Positions 1 through 12,559 of a stretch of DNA of 64,000 nt are shown one piece after another (position 1 is the first letter of the stretch; each line of letters opens with the position of its first letter). The notes beneath the pieces are model-generated. The model saw nothing but the letters and a program-made list of their open reading frames with translations, was not told the origin of the DNA and did not search any database. Source of the stretch: Micromonospora peucetia (lineage in GTDB: Bacteria > Actinomycetota > Actinomycetes > Mycobacteriales > Micromonosporaceae); the NCBI RefSeq assembly GCF_900091625.1, contig NZ_FMIC01000002.1, positions 6,138,001 to 6,202,000 of the forward strand, written 5' to 3'. A program made the translations under genes and the position numbers.

Positions 1-2989
1 TCCGCTCGCCGGTGTCGCTCGGCGGACCGACCCGCACCTGCACCTGCACCGCGCCGGCCGGCGGGAGCACCAGCGGACTGATCAGGGTCAGGTCGCCCAC
101 CTGGCCGGCGTCGACCTCGTCGCCGGCCCGGACCACCATGTCGACGACACCGGTGCCCGGGACGATCACCGCCCCGCCGACGGCGTGGTCGGCCAGCCAC
201 GGGTGGGTACGCACCGACAGCCGCCCGGTCAGCACCACGGTCCGGTCGTCGGCGACCGGGACGGCCGCGCTGAGCAGCGGGTGCCCGGCGTCCTGGAGAC
301 CGGCGGAGCCGACGTCGCGCACCCGGTGGGCGGGCGCCTCCAGCCAGAAGCGTCCCCGGTCGAAGGCGTAGGTGGGCAGTGTGACGGTGCCGGTCCCGGC
401 GAGGACCGTGGTCAGGTCGACGGGCAGGCCGATGGTGTGCGCGGTGGCCAGGTTGGTCAGCAGCCGCGTCGGATCGTCGTCGCCGCGCCGCAGGCTGCCC
501 AGCGTGTGCCCGGTGACGCCGGCGTCGTCCAGGATCGCCGTCACCGGCATCGCCAGCACCGGATGCGGACTGATCTCCACGAACGTCGTGTGGCCCGCCT
601 CGATGGCGACGCGGACGGCCGGGTCGAACCGCACGGTCTGCCGCAGGTTCTCGTACCAGTAGTCCGCCGTCATCGAGGCAGGGTCGACCCAGTCCCCGGT
701 CAACGTCGACACCAGCCGGATGTGACCCTGCTGTGGGCTGACGTCAGCCAGGTCGGCACGCAACCGTTCCGCGACGTCCTGCACCGCCGCCGAGTGCGAC
801 GCATAGTCCACCGGGATCAACCGCGCCCGCACCCCGTCGGCCTGACACGCCTCGACCAGGTCGGCGACCGGCTGCGGTGGGCCCGACACCACCACCGTCG
901 ACGGACCGTTGACGGCCGCCACCCCGACACCCGGGAACGCGGCCAACCGCTCGGCCACCGCCTCGGCGGACAGGTCCACCGAGGCCATCGTGCCGGTACC
1001 GCGCAGCACCGTCAGGGCCCGCGACCGCAACGCGACCGCCTTCGCCGCGTCCTCCAGGGACAGGATGCCGGCCACGCACGCGGCACCGATCTCACCCTGC
1101 GAGTGCCCGATCACCGCAGCCGGGGTCACCCCGGCGTGCTGCCACACCGCCGCCAGAGCGAGGCCGACGGCCCACAGCACCGGCTGCACGACCTCGACCC
1201 GCTCCAACCACGACTCGTCCTCACCTGTCAACACCGACACCAGGTCGACGTCCAGGTACGGGGCCAGGGCCTGCTGGCACTCGGCCAGGCGCGCGTCGAA
1301 CACCGGTGTACGGCCGGCAAGGCCGGCGGCCATCCGCGCCGACTGCGCACCCTGCCCCGGGAACACGAAGACCGGGCCCGCACCGTGCGACGAGGCCGTG
1401 CCGGCGACCACGTTGCCGGCCGGCGACCCCGACGTCAACGCGTCCAGCCCCGCCAGCAGGTCCGCCACACCGGCACCGACCACGACGGCCCGCTGGTCGA
1501 ACACCGACCGGGTCGCCGCGAGGGACCAGCCCACCGCCGCCGGATCCACCTCGCCACGCCCACCCACGAACTCCGCCAGGCGGGCCGCCTGACCGGCCAG
1601 TGAGGTCTTCGACCGCGCCGACACCGGCCACACCACGATGTCCGACGCCACGAGTGCCGGGCCCGCTCCGGCGTCGCCCGCCGCGTCTTCGTGGGACGGC
1701 TCGTCGGGCAGCTCGATGATGACGTGGGCGTTCGTGCCGGACATGCCGAACGACGACACCGCCGAACGACGCGGCCGGTCCACCGCCGGCCACGGCCGCG
1801 ACTCGATCGCCAACTCGACCGCGCCGGCGGACCAGTCGATGTGCGGGGACGGCTCGTCCACGTGCAGCGTCGCCGGCACCATCCCGTGCCGCATCGCCAG
1901 CACCATCTTGATCACACCCGCCACGCCCGAGGCGGCCTGGGTGTGCCCGATGTTCGACTTGATCGAGCCGAGCAGCAGCGCCTCGTGCCCCTCCCGGTCC
2001 TGCCCGTAGGTGGCGAGCAGCGCCTGCGCCTCGATCGGGTCGCCGAGCGTCGTGCCCGTGCCGTGCGCCTCCACGACGTCCACGTCCGCGGTGCTCAGTC
2101 GGGCACCCGCGAGGGCGTGCCGGATCACCCGCTGCTGCGACGGCCCGTTCGGCGCCGTCAGGCCGTTGGAGGCACCGTCCTGGTTCACCGCGCTCCCCCG
2201 CACGACCGCCAGCACCTCGTGGCCGTTGCGCCGGGCGTCCGACAGCCGCTCCACCAGCAGCACGCCGACGCCCTCGCCCCAGCCTGTGCCGTCCGCGGCC
2301 GCCGCGAACGCCTTACACCGGCCGTCGGCGGCCAGGCCACGCTGCCGGGAGAACTCGAAGAAGGTACCGGGGGTGGCCATGACCGTGACTCCGCCGGCGA
2401 GGGCGAGGTCGCACTCGCCGCGCCGCAGCGACTGCACCGCCAGGTGCAACGCCACCAACGACGACGAACACGCCGTGTCCACCGACACCGCCGGCCCCTC
2501 CAACCCCAACGCGTACGCCACCCGACCCGACACCACACTCGCGGCGTTGCCCGTGGCCCCGAACCCTTCGGCCTGGTCCCCCGCAGCCATCAGCAGGGCC
2601 CCATAGTCCTGACCATTGGTGCCCACGAACACCCCTGTTCGCGAACCCCGTAGGGCCCCAGGCTCAACCCCTGCCCGCTCGACCGCCTCCCACGAAACCT
2701 CCAGCAGCAACCGCTGCTGCGGGTCCATCGCCGCCGCCTCACGCGGCGAGATCCCGAAGAAGCCCGGGTCGAACTCCGCCGCCCCGTGCAGGAAGCCGCC
2801 CTTGTCGGCGTAGGTGGTGCCGGGGTTGGCCGGGTCGGGGTCGTAGAGCCGGTCGAGGTCCCAGCCCCGGTCGGTCGGGAAGTCGCCGATGGCGTCGACG
2901 CCGTCCGCGACGAGGCGCCACAGCCGCTCGGGGTCGTCGACGCCGCCGGGGTAGCGGCAGGCCATGGCGACGATGGCCACCGGCTCGTC
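1..2989 (-). other. Left-end PKS, module 2 (partial): KS-AT(methylmalonyl)-DH...
   Basis: From about residue 1575 to the window edge. KS reads VDTACSSS. The AT has [20 protein letters not shown] (near 2205) and [10 protein letters not shown] (near 2302); GHSQGE with YASH is the methylmalonyl-CoA signature. The DH starts HPLLSA and has [11 protein letters not shown] near residue 2518. The second DH motif and everything after it are outside the window. Confidence 0.9.
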
Positions 2990-5900
2990 GTCGTCGACGG
3001 CGGCCGGGGTGGCGACGTGGGCCGACCCGGCGTCGGCGTCGAAGAGGCCGGCGAGCAGGAACCGGGCCAGCACGGCCGGGGTCGGATGGTCGAAGACCAG
3101 CGTGGTGGGCAGCGCCTGCCCGGTGGCGGTGACGAGCCGGTTACGCAGCTCCACCGCGGTCAGCGAGTCGAAGCCGAGGTCGCGGAACGCGGTGGTCGCC
3201 GGGATGGCGGCGGCCCCGCCGTCGTGGCCGAGCACGTCGGCGGCGAGTTCCCGGACCAGGTCGGCGACGGTTTCCTCCCGCCGGGCGGCGGTCAGCCCGA
3301 CCAGGCGTCGGCGCAGGGCCGCCGCCGTGCCCTCCTCGCCGTCGTCGACCGGGGCGCCGCCGTCGAGGGCGGCCCGAGCCTCCGGTACGCCCTCCAGCAG
3401 CGGCCGGCGCCGGGCGGAGGCGTACGCGGGCGCGAACCGGGCCCAGTCGACGTCGGCCACGGTCACGGTGACGTCGTCGTGGTCGAGGGACTGCCGCAAC
3501 GCGCCCATGGCCACGGTGGGGTCCATGGCGGGCAGGCCCCGACGGCGCAGGTTCCGTTCGGCGTCGGCCGCGTGCATGCCGCCGTCGGACCAGGGTCCCC
3601 AGGCGATGGCGGTGCCGGCCCGACCGTCGGCCCGCCGCTGCTGTACGAGCGCGTCCAGGTAGGCGTTGCCGGCCGCGTACCCGACCTGACCGCCGCTGCC
3701 CCAGGTGGCGGCGATGGACGAGTAGACGACGAAGGCGTCCAGCTCCCGGTCGGCGAGGAGGTCGGCGAGGTGGGTGGCGCCGGCGGTCTTGCCGGCGGTC
3801 ACCTCGGCCAGTTCGGCCGGGGTGACGTCCGCCAGCGGGGTGGCCTGCGCGATGCCGGCGGCGTGCACGACGGTGCGCACCGGCGGGCCGTCGGCCTCGA
3901 CCCGGTCGAGCAGGTCGGCGACGGCGGCCCGGTCGGCGATGTCGCAGGCGGCGACGGTGACCCGGGCGCCGAGGCCGGTCAGCTCGGCTTCCAGTTCGGC
4001 GGCGCCGGGGGCGTCCGGTCCGCGCCGGCTGACCAGCACGACGTGTTCGGCTCCGGCGCCGACGAGCCAGCGGGCGGCCCGGGCGCCGAGCCCGCCGGTG
4101 CCGCCGGTGATCAGCGCGGCGCCGGTGGGCGCGAACCGGCGTGCCGGTGGGCGGTCGCCGACGGCGGCGCGGACCAGACGGCGGGCGAAGACGCCGGGGC
4201 CGCGTACGGCGAGCTGGTCCTCGCCGGTCGATCCGGTGAGGATCGCGGCGAGCCGGGTGGCGGTCCGGTCGTCGGCCCGGGGCGGCAGGTCGACCAGGCC
4301 TCCCCAGCGGTGTGGGGCCTCGACGCCGACCACCCGGCCGAGGCCCCAGATCGCGGCCTGCGCCGGGTCGGTGACGCGGTCGTAGGAGGCGGCGGCGACC
4401 GCGCCCCGGGTGACCAGCCACAGTGGGGCGTCCAACCCGGCGTCGCCGAGCGCCTGCACGAGCGCGAGGGTGGCGGCCAGGCCGGGCAGGCCGGTGCCGC
4501 CGGCGGTGGAGGGTTCCCCGGCGAGCAGGGAGACGACGCCGGCGAGGTCGGCGCCGGCAAGGGACTCGGCGAGGCCGGCCCGGTCGGCGTCCGGGTCGAC
4601 GGTCAGCGGCAGCAGGCTGGCGCCGGCGCCGGTCAGCGCCGCCCGGACGGTCTCCGCGGCCGGGTCGTCGGCGCCGTCGGCTGGCAGTGCCAGCAGCCAG
4701 GTGCCGGTCAGCCGGGCCGGGACGGGTTCGGGGGTCACCTGCCAGTCGGCCCGGTACCGCCAGCCGTCGAGCGCGGAGTGTTCCTGCCGCTGCCGCCGCC
4801 AGTCCGCGAGGACGGGCAGCAGGGTACGCAGCGACTCGGCGGCTGCCTCGTCGTCGACGGCGAGGGTGTCCCGCAGCACGTCGAGGTCGGCCCGTTCGAC
4901 GGCCTCCCAGAACCGCCGGTCGAGCGCGCCGGTCCCGGCGGCGGCCCCGTCGGCGGGCGCCTCGGCCGGCACCCAGTAGTGCTGCCGCTCGAACGGGTAG
5001 GTGGGCAGGCCGACGAGTCGGCCGGGCCGGTCGGCGAAGAGGTCTGCCCAGCGCACCGGCGTGCCGGCGACGTGGAGCTGGGCGAGGGCGGCGAGCAGGG
5101 TACGGCGGTCCGGGCGGTCCCGGCGCAGCACCGACACGACCACGGTGGGGGCGGCGTCGGCGGCCTCGGCGAGCGTCTCCTGGATGGTGCCGGTGAGGAC
5201 GGCGTCGGGACCGACCTCGACGAAGGTGCCGACGCCGTGGGCGCGCAGGGCGCGCACGCCGTCGGCGAAGCGGACCGCCTCCCGGACGTGCCGCACCCAG
5301 TATCCGGGGTCGTTGAGCTGCGCCGGGTCGGCCAGTTCGCCGGTCAGGTTGGACACCACCGGCAGGGTGGGGGCGCGCAGGTCGAGGCCGGCGGCGACGG
5401 CGGCGAACTCGGCGAGCATCGGCTCCATCAGCGGGCTGTGGAAGGCGTGGCTGACCCGCAGCCGCCGCACCCGCACCCCCCGGGCGGTCCAGAGTTCGGC
5501 CAGTTCGTCGATGGCCGCGCCGTCGCCGGAGAGGACGACGGCGGTGGGGCCGTTGACGGCCGCGACGGCGACCCGGTCGGTCAGCTCCGCGATCGACTCG
5601 GCGACCCGGGCCTCGTCGGCGGCGACGGCGAGCATCGCGCCGCCGGCGGGCAGGGCCTGCATGAGCCGGCCCCGGGCGGCGACGAGGACGCAGGCGTCGT
5701 CGAGGGTGAACACGCCTGCCACGTAAGCGGCGGTCAGTTCGCCGACGGAGTGCCCGGCGACCAGGTCGGGGGTCAGCCCCCAGGAGCCGAGCAGCCGGTG
5801 CAGCGCCACCTCGACGGCGAACAGTGCGGCCTGGGTGAAGACGGTCTGGTCGAGCAGGGCCGCCTCGTCGGTGCCGGGCCCGGCGAACAGCAGCGGCTTC

Positions 5901-7714
5901 AGCGGCCGGGGCAGCCGGTGGTCGAGGTGGGCGCAGACCTCGTCGAGCGCCTCCGCGAAGACCGGGTACGCCTCGTACAGTTCCCGGCCCGCGCCGGCGC
6001 GCTGGGCGCCCTGGCCGGAGAAGAGGAACGCGACCCCGCCGCGTTCGGCGGAGGCGCCGGTGACCAGGCCGGGTGCCGGCCGGTCGTCGGCGAGGGCGTG
6101 CAGGGCGGTGAGCAGGCCGTCGGTGTCGTCGGCGAGGACGACCGCCCGGTGTTCCAGGGGCGAGCGGGAGACCACCGAGGTCCAGGCGACGTCGGCCGGT
6201 CGCAGGGCCGCGTCGTCGGCGACGTACCGGGACCACCGCTCGGCCTGGCGGCGCAGCGCGCCGCGGGTGCGGCCGGTGAGCAGCACCGGTGCGGGCGCGG
6301 GGAGTTCCGGCCGGTCGGCCTCGGCGGGGGCCGGCTCGGGCTGTTCGAGGATGAGGTGGGTGTTGGTGCCGCTCATCCCGAACGAGGACACGGCGGCCCG
6401 GCGTGGCCGGTCCACCGCCGGCCACGGGGTGGCCTCGGTCACCAGGGTGACCGCTCCGGCTGCCCAGTCCACGTGCGGGGTGGGCTCGTCGACGTGCAGG
6501 GTGGCCGGCACGATCCCGTGCCGCATCGCCTGCACCATCTTGATCACTCCGGCGATGCCGGCGGCGGCCTGGGTGTGGCCGATGTTCGACTTGATCGAGC
6601 CGAGCAGCAACGGCGCGGCGTCGCCCCGCTCCTGGCCGTAGGTCGCGAGCAGGGCCTGGGCCTCGATCGGGTCGCCGAGGGTGGTGCCGGTGCCGTGCGC
6701 CTCCACCACGTCGACCAGGTCGGGGGTGAGCCTCGCGCCGGCCAGGGCCTGCCGGATGACCCGCTGCTGGGACGGGCCGTTGGGGGCGGTGAGCCCGTTG
6801 GACGCGCCGTCGGAGTTGACCGCGGAGCTGCGGATGATCCCGACCACGGGGTGGCCGTTGCGGCGGGCGTCGGACAGCCGCTCCAGCAGCAGCATGCCGA
6901 CGCCCTCGGACCAGCCGGTGCCGTCGGCCGACGCGGCGAACGACTTGCACCGCCCGTCGGCGGCGAGGCCGCGCTGCCGGGAGAACTCCACGAACGGGCC
7001 GGGGGTGGCCAGCACGGTCGCGCCGCCGGCCAGTGCCAGGCCGCACTCCCGCTGGCGCAGCGCCTGGCAGGCGAGGTGGATGGCGACCGACGCCGACGAG
7101 CAGGCCGTGTCCACGGTGACCGAGGGGCCCTCCAGCCCGAACGTGTACGCCAGCCGGCCGGAGACCACGCTGGCGGCGGTTCCGGTCAGCACGTACCCCT
7201 CGACGCCGGGCGCCCGGTGCAGCACGGCGGCGTAGTCCTGGCCGGAGGTGCCGACGAAGACACCGGAGCGGCTGCCGCGCAGCGACAGCGGGGCGACGCC
7301 GGCCCGCTCGAACAGCTCCCAGGTGACCTCCAGCAGCAGCCGCTGCTGCGGGTCCATGGCGACCGCCTCGCGCGGCGAGATGCCGAACAGCGCGGCGTCG
7401 AACCGTCCCGCGTCGTGCAGGAACCCACCCGAGGTGGTGTACGAGGTGCCGGCCTTGTCCGGGTCGGCGTGGTAGAGCCGCTCCAGGTCCCAGCCCCGGT
7501 CGGTGGGAAAGTCTCCGATGGCGTCCCCGCCGGACGAGACGAACTGCCAGAGCTGCTCGGGCGAGTTGATGCCGCCCGGGTAGCGGCAGCTCATCGCCAC
7601 GATCGCCACCGGCTCGGACTCCTCGGCGGTGACCTCGCGAAGCCGTTGGCGGGTCTGGTGCAGCTCGGCGACGACCCGCGTCAGGTATTCGCGCAGCCGC
7701 TCTTCGTCCGCCAT
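1..7714 (-). CDS. Type I modular PKS, N-terminal part (about 2,571 codons); 3' end lies beyond the window
   Basis: The frame starts at the ATG at 7714 and stays open to position 1. The N-terminus ([20 protein letters not shown]) is a docking helix of the same family as those of the two preceding proteins. Module 1 is KS-AT(malonyl)-KR-ACP (to about residue 1575). Module 2 is KS-AT(methylmalonyl)-DH, with the DH cut by the window edge shortly after its His motif. The start lies 42 bp after the previous stop codon, suggesting co-transcription and translation in series with the three-module PKS. The ribosome binding site is weak (GAG, 5 nt before the ATG). The methylmalonyl AT is the only intact AT of that class in the window. 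Whether a KR, an ER, further modules or a thioesterase follow cannot be seen. Confidence 0.95.
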   Translation of the reverse strand, partial: MADEERLREYLTRVVAELHQTRQRLREVTAEESEPVAIVAMSCRYPGGINSPEQLWQFVSSGGDAIGDFPTDRGWDLERLYHADPDKAGTSYTTSGGFLHDAGRFDAALFGISPREAVAMDPQQRLLLEVTWELFERAGVAPLSLRGSRSGVFVGTSGQDYAAVLHRAPGVEGYVLTGTAASVVSGRLAYTFGLEGPSVTVDTACSSASVAIHLACQALRQRECGLALAGGATVLATPGPFVEFSRQRGLAADGRCKSFAASADGTGWSEGVGMLLLERLSDARRNGHPVVGIIRSSAVNSDGASNGLTAPNGPSQQRVIRQALAGARLTPDLVDVVEAHGTGTTLGDPIEAQALLATYGQERGDAAPLLLGSIKSNIGHTQAAAGIAGVIKMVQAMRHGIVPATLHVDEPTPHVDWAAGAVTLVTEATPWPAVDRPRRAAVSSFGMSGTNTHLILEQPEPAPAEADRPELPAPAPVLLTGRTRGALRRQAERWSRYVADDAALRPADVAWTSVVSRSPLEHRAVVLADDTDGLLTALHALADDRPAPGLVTGASAERGGVAFLFSGQGAQRAGAGRELYEAYPVFAEALDEVCAHLDHRLPRPLKPLLFAGPGTDEAALLDQTVFTQAALFAVEVALHRLLGSWGLTPDLVAGHSVGELTAAYVAGVFTLDDACVLVAARGRLMQALPAGGAMLAVAADEARVAESIAELTDRVAVAAVNGPTAVVLSGDGAAIDELAELWTARGVRVRRLRVSHAFHSPLMEPMLAEFAAVAAGLDLRAPTLPVVSNLTGELADPAQLNDPGYWVRHVREAVRFADGVRALRAHGVGTFVEVGPDAVLTGTIQETLAEAADAAPTVVVSVLRRDRPDRRTLLAALAQLHVAGTPVRWADLFADRPGRLVGLPTYPFERQHYWVPAEAPADGAAAGTGALDRRFWEAVERADLDVLRDTLAVDDEAAAESLRTLLPVLADWRRQRQEHSALDGWRYRADWQVTPEPVPARLTGTWLLALPADGADDPAAETVRAALTGAGASLLPLTVDPDADRAGLAESLAGADLAGVVSLLAGEPSTAGGTGLPGLAATLALVQALGDAGLDAPLWLVTRGAVAAASYDRVTDPAQAAIWGLGRVVGVEAPHRWGGLVDLPPRADDRTATRLAAILTGSTGEDQLAVRGPGVFARRLVRAAVGDRPPARRFAPTGAALITGGTGGLGARAARWLVGAGAEHVVLVSRRGPDAPGAAELEAELTGLGARVTVAACDIADRAAVADLLDRVEADGPPVRTVVHAAGIAQATPLADVTPAELAEVTAGKTAGATHLADLLADRELDAFVVYSSIAATWGSGGQVGYAAGNAYLDALVQQRRADGRAGTAIAWGPWSDGGMHAADAERNLRRRGLPAMDPTVAMGALRQSLDHDDVTVTVADVDWARFAPAYASARRRPLLEGVPEARAALDGGAPVDDGEEGTAAALRRRLVGLTAARREETVADLVRELAADVLGHDGGAAAIPATTAFRDLGFDSLTAVELRNRLVTATGQALPTTLVFDHPTPAVLARFLLAGLFDADAGSAHVATPAAVDDDEPVAIVAMACRYPGGVDDPERLWRLVADGVDAIGDFPTDRGWDLDRLYDPDPANPGTTYADKGGFLHGAAEFDPGFFGISPREAAAMDPQQRLLLEVSWEAVERAGVEPGALRGSRTGVFVGTNGQDYGALLMAAGDQAEGFGATGNAASVVSGRVAYALGLEGPAVSVDTACSSSLVALHLAVQSLRRGECDLALAGGVTVMATPGTFFEFSRQRGLAADGRCKAFAAAADGTGWGEGVGVLLVERLSDARRNGHEVLAVVRGSAVNQDGASNGLTAPNGPSQQRVIRHALAGARLSTADVDVVEAHGTGTTLGDPIEAQALLATYGQDREGHEALLLGSIKSNIGHTQAASGVAGVIKMVLAMRHGMVPATLHVDEPSPHIDWSAGAVELAIESRPWPAVDRPRRSAVSSFGMSGTNAHVIIELPDEPSHEDAAGDAGAGPALVASDIVVWPVSARSKTSLAGQAARLAEFVGGRGEVDPAAVGWSLAATRSVFDQRAVVVGAGVADLLAGLDALTSGSPAGNVVAGTASSHGAGPVFVFPGQGAQSARMAAGLAGRTPVFDARLAECQQALAPYLDVDLVSVLTGEDESWLERVEVVQPVLWAVGLALAAVWQHAGVTPAAVIGHSQGEIGAACVAGILSLEDAAKAVALRSRALTVLRGTGTMASVDLSAEAVAERLAAFPGVGVAAVNGPSTVVVSGPPQPVADLVEACQADGVRARLIPVDYASHSAAVQDVAERLRADLADVSPQQGHIRLVSTLTGDWVDPASMTADYWYENLRQTVRFDPAVRVAIEAGHTTFVEISPHPVLAMPVTAILDDAGVTGHTLGSLRRGDDDPTRLLTNLATAHTIGLPVDLTTVLAGTGTVTLPTYAFDRGRFWLEAPAHRVRDVGSAGLQDAGHPLLSAAVPVADDRTVVLTGRLSVRTHPWLADHAVGGAVIVPGTGVVDMVVRAGDEVDAGQVGDLTLISPLVLPPAGAVQVQVRVGPPSDTGER
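2990..7714 (-). other. Left-end PKS, module 1: docking-KS-AT(malonyl)-KR(A)-ACP
   Basis: Approximate residues 1-1575. KS has [13 protein letters not shown], where the others have CSSSL; the Cys and following SS are intact. AT Ser is near 653 ([11 protein letters not shown]) and HAFH near 755. No DH is present. The KR has TGGTGGLG near 1203, Lys in TAGKTAGA, and [15 protein letters not shown] with Tyr near 1343. This is A-type with Gln three residues before the Tyr (A1-like). ACP reads [11 protein letters not shown] (Ser near 1515). Predicted malonyl-derived hydroxyl. Confidence 0.9.
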
Positions 7715-7756
7715 GACATCTCGCTTTCTCGTAACACCACAGGTTGCGCGGGCGGC

Positions 7757-10700
7757 TCAGGAGAGCCCGAGGTCCTGGTCGATGAGGTCGAACAGCTCCT
7801 GGTTGCTGGCCACCCGCAGCCGGTCCGCCACCTCGGCGGTCTCCTCCCGGTGTTCCTCGACGGCGCCAAGTCGTTCGAGCAGGCTGTGCAACCGCATCGT
7901 GATCCGCACCCGGCCGATGTCGTCCGGGTCGCGCAGCGCGAGGGCGCTCTCCAACTGGTCCAGCTCCGCCAGGGTCGGCAGCGCCTCCACCGACGCCTCG
8001 CTGAGCAGTTCGGCCCGCAGGTGCTCGGCCAGGGCCAGCGGGGTCGGGTAGTCGAAGACCACCGAGCTGGGCAGGCTCAGCCCGGTCGACCGGGTCAGCC
8101 TCCCCCGCAGTTCCACCGCCGTCAGCGAGTCGAAGCCCAGGTCCCGGAAGGGCCGGCTGCTCTCCACCGCGTACGGGCTGTCGTGCCCGATCACCTCGCC
8201 CGCCGCGGTGCGGATCAGGTCCACCAGCACCCGGGACTGTTCGGCCTGCGACAGCTCGCCGAGCCGCTTGCGCAGCTCGGTGGCGACCACGTCGCCGTCC
8301 TCGGCGTCCGCCCGGGCCGCTGCGGCCTGGGCGGCCACCTCGGCGATCTCGCTGATCAGCGGCCGGGGGCGGGCGGAGGCGAACACGGGTGCGAAGCGGT
8401 CCCAGTCGATGTCGGCGACGGTGAGGGCGGTGTCGTCGCCTTCCAGGCCGGCGCGGAGGGCGGCCATCGCCGGTTCCCGGTCGAGCAGGGACACCCCGCG
8501 CCGGCTCATCGCCGCCGCGTGCGCGTCGGTCACCATGCCACCGCCGGCCCACGGTCCCCAGTTGACCGAGAGGACCCGGGTGCGTCCCGCCGGTCGCGAC
8601 TGCGCCCAGGCGTCCAGGAAGGCGTTTCCGGCGGCGTACGCCCCGTGGTCGCCGACGCCCCAGACGGCGGCGATGGAGGAGAAGTGGACGACCAGGTCGA
8701 GCGGTTCCGGGTCGAGGAACTCGTCCAGGTGCCGGGCTCCGGCGATCTTGCCGGACACGACGTCGGCGAGTTCCGCCTCGGTCACCGCGGCGACCGGGTT
8801 GAGCCGTCCCACCCCGGCGGCGTGCACCACCGCGCGTACGGTCTCGCCGTCGGAGCGCAGGCCACGGACGAGATCCGCGACCGCGTCCCGGTCGGCCAGG
8901 TCGCAGGCCAGGACCCGGGCCTCGGCGCCGAGGGCGGCCAGTTCCGCCACCGCCTCGTCGGCCCCGGGGGCCGCCGTTCCGCGCCGGCTGACCAGCAGCA
9001 GCCGTCGCGCGCCGTGCCGGGCGAGCCAGGCGGCGGCGTACCGGCCGACGGCGCCGGTGCCGCCGGTGACCAGGACGGTGCCCGGCGGCTGCCAGTCGCC
9101 CGGCGCCTCCGCCCGGGGCGCGCGGGCCAGCCGCCGCAGGTACGTCCCGGCGTCACGCACCGCGAGCTGGTCCTCGTGCCCGGTGGCGGTCAGCGCCGCC
9201 AGGACGTGCTCGGCGGCGGCGGTGTCCAGGGTGGCGGGCAGGTCCAGCAGGCCGCCCCAGTGCCGGGGGTGTTCCAGCGCGGCCACCAGGCCGAGCCCCC
9301 ACGTGGTGGCTTGGGCCGGGTGCACGACGGGGTCGTCGGCCGCGGTGCTGACAGCCTGCCGGGTGAGCAGCCACAGCGGCACCGGGGGCAGGGTGTCGGT
9401 GACCGCCTGCACCAGGGCGAGGTTCGCGGTCAGACCCACAGGTACGGCGGGGCGGTCGGGGTGCGGCCGCTCGTCGAGGGCGAGCAGCGACACGATCCGG
9501 GTCGGCGCGATGCCGGCGAGCTGTTCGGCGAGCGCCGTCCGGTCGGTCGTGGCCGGGTCGACGGCGAGCAGTCGGACGGTGCCGCCCCGCGCGGCGACGA
9601 GCTCGGCGAGCCGGTCGACGACGGGCTGGTCGATCCCGGTGTGGACCAGGGCCCAGGTGCCGTCGGTAGCGCCCGCGGTGAGCGTCCCGGGACGCCAGGT
9701 GATCCGGTACCGCCAGCCCCCGGCGAGGGTGTCCTCCTGCTGCTGGCGCCGCCACCGGTCCAGCTCCGGCAGCAGGTCCCGCAGCGGCCGGTCGGGGTCG
9801 AGGCCGAGCCGGCCGGCGAGCGCGTCGCCGTCGCCCGACGCCACGGCCCGCCAGAACGCCGAGTCGACGTCGTCGTGGGTGGCGGCGGGGGTGTCCGCCA
9901 CCGCGTCCAGGGTCGGCCAGAAACGCTGGTGGGTGAATGCGTACGTGGGCAGGTCAACCGGCCCGGCGCCGGGCAGCAGCCGCGACCAGTGGACGGCCAC
10001 GCCCTGGCAGTGCAGTCGGGCCACCGCGCCGAGCAGGGCGGTCACCTCGTCCTGGCCGGGCCGCTGCACGCCGGTCACGAGGACCGGGGCGTCCGCCGGC
10101 AGCGCGTCGGCGGTCAGCGCGGTCAGCACCGTGTCCGGCCCGATCTCCAGGAACCGGGTCACCCCGTTGGCGTGCAGGTGGGTGACGGTGTCGGCGAAGC
10201 GGACCGCCTCGCGCACGTGCCGGACCCAGTATTCCGGGGTGCAGAGCCGGTCGGCGTCGACGACAGCGCCGGTCAGGTTGGACACCAGCGGCAGCGTCGG
10301 CGGGGCGTACTCCAGGGTCGCCGCCACGGCGGCGAAGTCGGCGAGCATCGGCTCCATCAGCGGGCTGTGGAAGGCGTGGCTGACCCGCAGCCGCTTCGTC
10401 CGCACCCCGCCAGCGGCGAAGTGGGCGGCCAGGTCCGTCAACGCGTCCTGAGGCCCGGCGACGACGACGGCCGCCGGCCCGTTCACCGCGGCGACGGCGA
10501 CCTGCCCGTCGGTGCCGGTGAGCGCCCGGGCCACGTCGACCTCGGGCGCGGCGACGGCGAGCATCCCGCCGCCGGCGGGCAGGGCCTGCATCAGCCGCCC
10601 CCGGTTGCCGACGAGCGTGCAGGCGTCGGGCAGGGAGAGCACGCCGGCCACGTGAGCGGCGCTGATCTCCCCCACCGAGTGGCCGGCCACGAAGTCGGGC

Positions 10701-12559
10701 CGGATCCCCCAGTGCGTGAGCAACCGGAACAGCGCCACCTCGACCGCGAAGAGGCCCGCCTGGGTGAAGACCGTCTGGTCCAGCAGGTCGGCCTCGGCGG
10801 TGCCGGGCTCGGCGAACAGCACCTGGCGCAGCGGTCGCGGCAGGTACGCGTCGAGGTGCTGGCACGCCTCGTCGAGGGTCTCGGCGAAGACCGGGAACGT
10901 CTCGTACAGGCGGCGGCCCATCCCGGCGTGCTGGGCACCCTGGCCGGAGAAGAGCACCGCCAACGCGCCGCCGGGTTCGGCGACACCCCGGGTGAGTCCG
11001 GGATGGTCCTGCCCGGTGGCGAGCGCCCGCAGCCCGGCGAGGGCGGCGTCGGCGTCGGCGGCGAGCACCACCGCGCGGTGCCGCAGCGGGGAACGTCCGG
11101 TGGCCAGGCCCCTGGCGACGTCGGCGGCGGGCGTCGGGTGCCGGGGCAGCCAGTCGGCCAGCCGCGCCGCCTGGGCCGGCAGGCCGTCCGCGCCGTCGGC
11201 CGAGACGATCCAGGGCAGCACCGGCGGTCCGGCGGGTGGTGCGTTGGCCGGGCGGGACGCCCCGGTGTCGGCGGGCGCCTGTTCGAGGATGACGTGCACG
11301 TTGGTGCCGCTGACCCCGAACGACGACACGCCGGCCCGACGCGGCCGGTCCACCTCGGGCCACGGCTGCGCTTCGGTGAGCAGCGCGACCGCGCCCGCCG
11401 ACCAGTCCACGTGCGGCGAGGGCTCGTCCACGTGCAGGGTGGGCGGCAGCAGGTCGTGCTGGAGCGCCATCACCATCTTGATCACGCCGGAGACACCCGC
11501 GGCGGCCTGGGTGTGGCCGATGTTCGACTTGACCGAGCCGAGCCACAGCGGCCGGTCGGCGGGCCGGTCCCGCCCGTACGTGGCGAGCAGTGCCTGCGCC
11601 TCGATGGGGTCGCCGAGCCGGGTGCCGGTGCCGTGCCCGTCGACGACGTCCACCTCGGCGGCGGACAGCCGTGCGTTGGCCAGCGCCTGGCTGATCACCC
11701 GCTCCTGGGCGGGCCCGTTCGGCGCGGTCAGGCCGTTGCTGGCGCCGTCCTGGTTCATCGCCGAGCCGCGTACGACGGCCAGGATTCGCCGGCCGTCCCG
11801 CTGGGCGTCGGAGAGCCGCTGGAGCAACACCAGGCCGACGCCCTCGCCCCAGCCGGTGCCGTCAGCGGCCCCGGCGAACGACTTGCAGCGGCCGTCGAGG
11901 GCGAGCCCTCGCTGCCGGGCGAACTCCAGGAACGGTCCGGGGGTGGCCATCACCGTCACCCCGCCGGCGACCGCTACGTCACACTCGCCCTGCCGCAGGG
12001 ACTGGCAGGCCAGGTGCAGCGCCACCAGCGAGGACGAGCAGGCGGTGTCGACGGTGACCGCCGGGCCCTGCAGTCCGAAGTGGTAGGCCAGCCGGCCGCT
12101 GACCACGGCGGCGGCGTTGCCGGTGGCCTGGAAGCCCTCGGTCTCGGCCCGTGCCGCCAGCAGCAGGGTGGCGTAGTCCTGGCCGTTGGTGCCGACGAAG
12201 ACCCCGGTCTCGGTCGCCCGCATGTCGGCCGGCGCGGTGCCGGCGCGCTCGAACAGCTCCCAGGCGCTCTCCAGCAGCAGCCGTTGCTGCGGGTCCATCA
12301 CCAGGGCCTCGCGCGGGGAGATGCCAAACAGGGCGGCGTCGAAGCCGGCGGCGTCGGTGAGGAAGCCGCCCTCCCGGACGTACGAGGTGCCGGGCCGGTC
12401 GGGATCGGGGTGGTAGATCGCCTCCAGGTCCCAGCCCCGGTCGGCCGGGAACTCGGCGATCCCGTCCCGCCCCTCGCTGACCAGTCGCCACAGGTCCTCG
12501 GGGCCGGCGACGCCGCCGGGGAACCGGCAGCTCATCGAGACGACGGCGATGGGCTCGTC
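7757..12559 (-). other. Three-module PKS, module 3: KS-AT(malonyl)-KR(A2-like)-ACP-docking
   Basis: Approximate residues 3264-4864. KS Cys is near 3435; its His motif reads VDGHGTGTRLGDP, a variant of the usual [13 protein letters not shown] that keeps the catalytic His. AT Ser is near 3890 (GHSVGEISAAH) and HAFH near 3990. No DH is present. The KR has TGGTGAVG near 4430 and AVWGVGDHGAYAAGN with Tyr near 4571; a His three residues before the Tyr is the A2-type marker. ACP Ser is near 4739 and the docking tail spans about 4775-4864. Predicted hydroxyl. Confidence 0.9.

Noticed and set aside
3141-8552. A long minus-strand frame (1,803 codons) overlapping two PKS genes in another phase
   Set aside because: It crosses the end of one PKS and the start of another and encodes Arg-rich sequence without domains; the true frames carry KS, AT, KR and ACP motifs.
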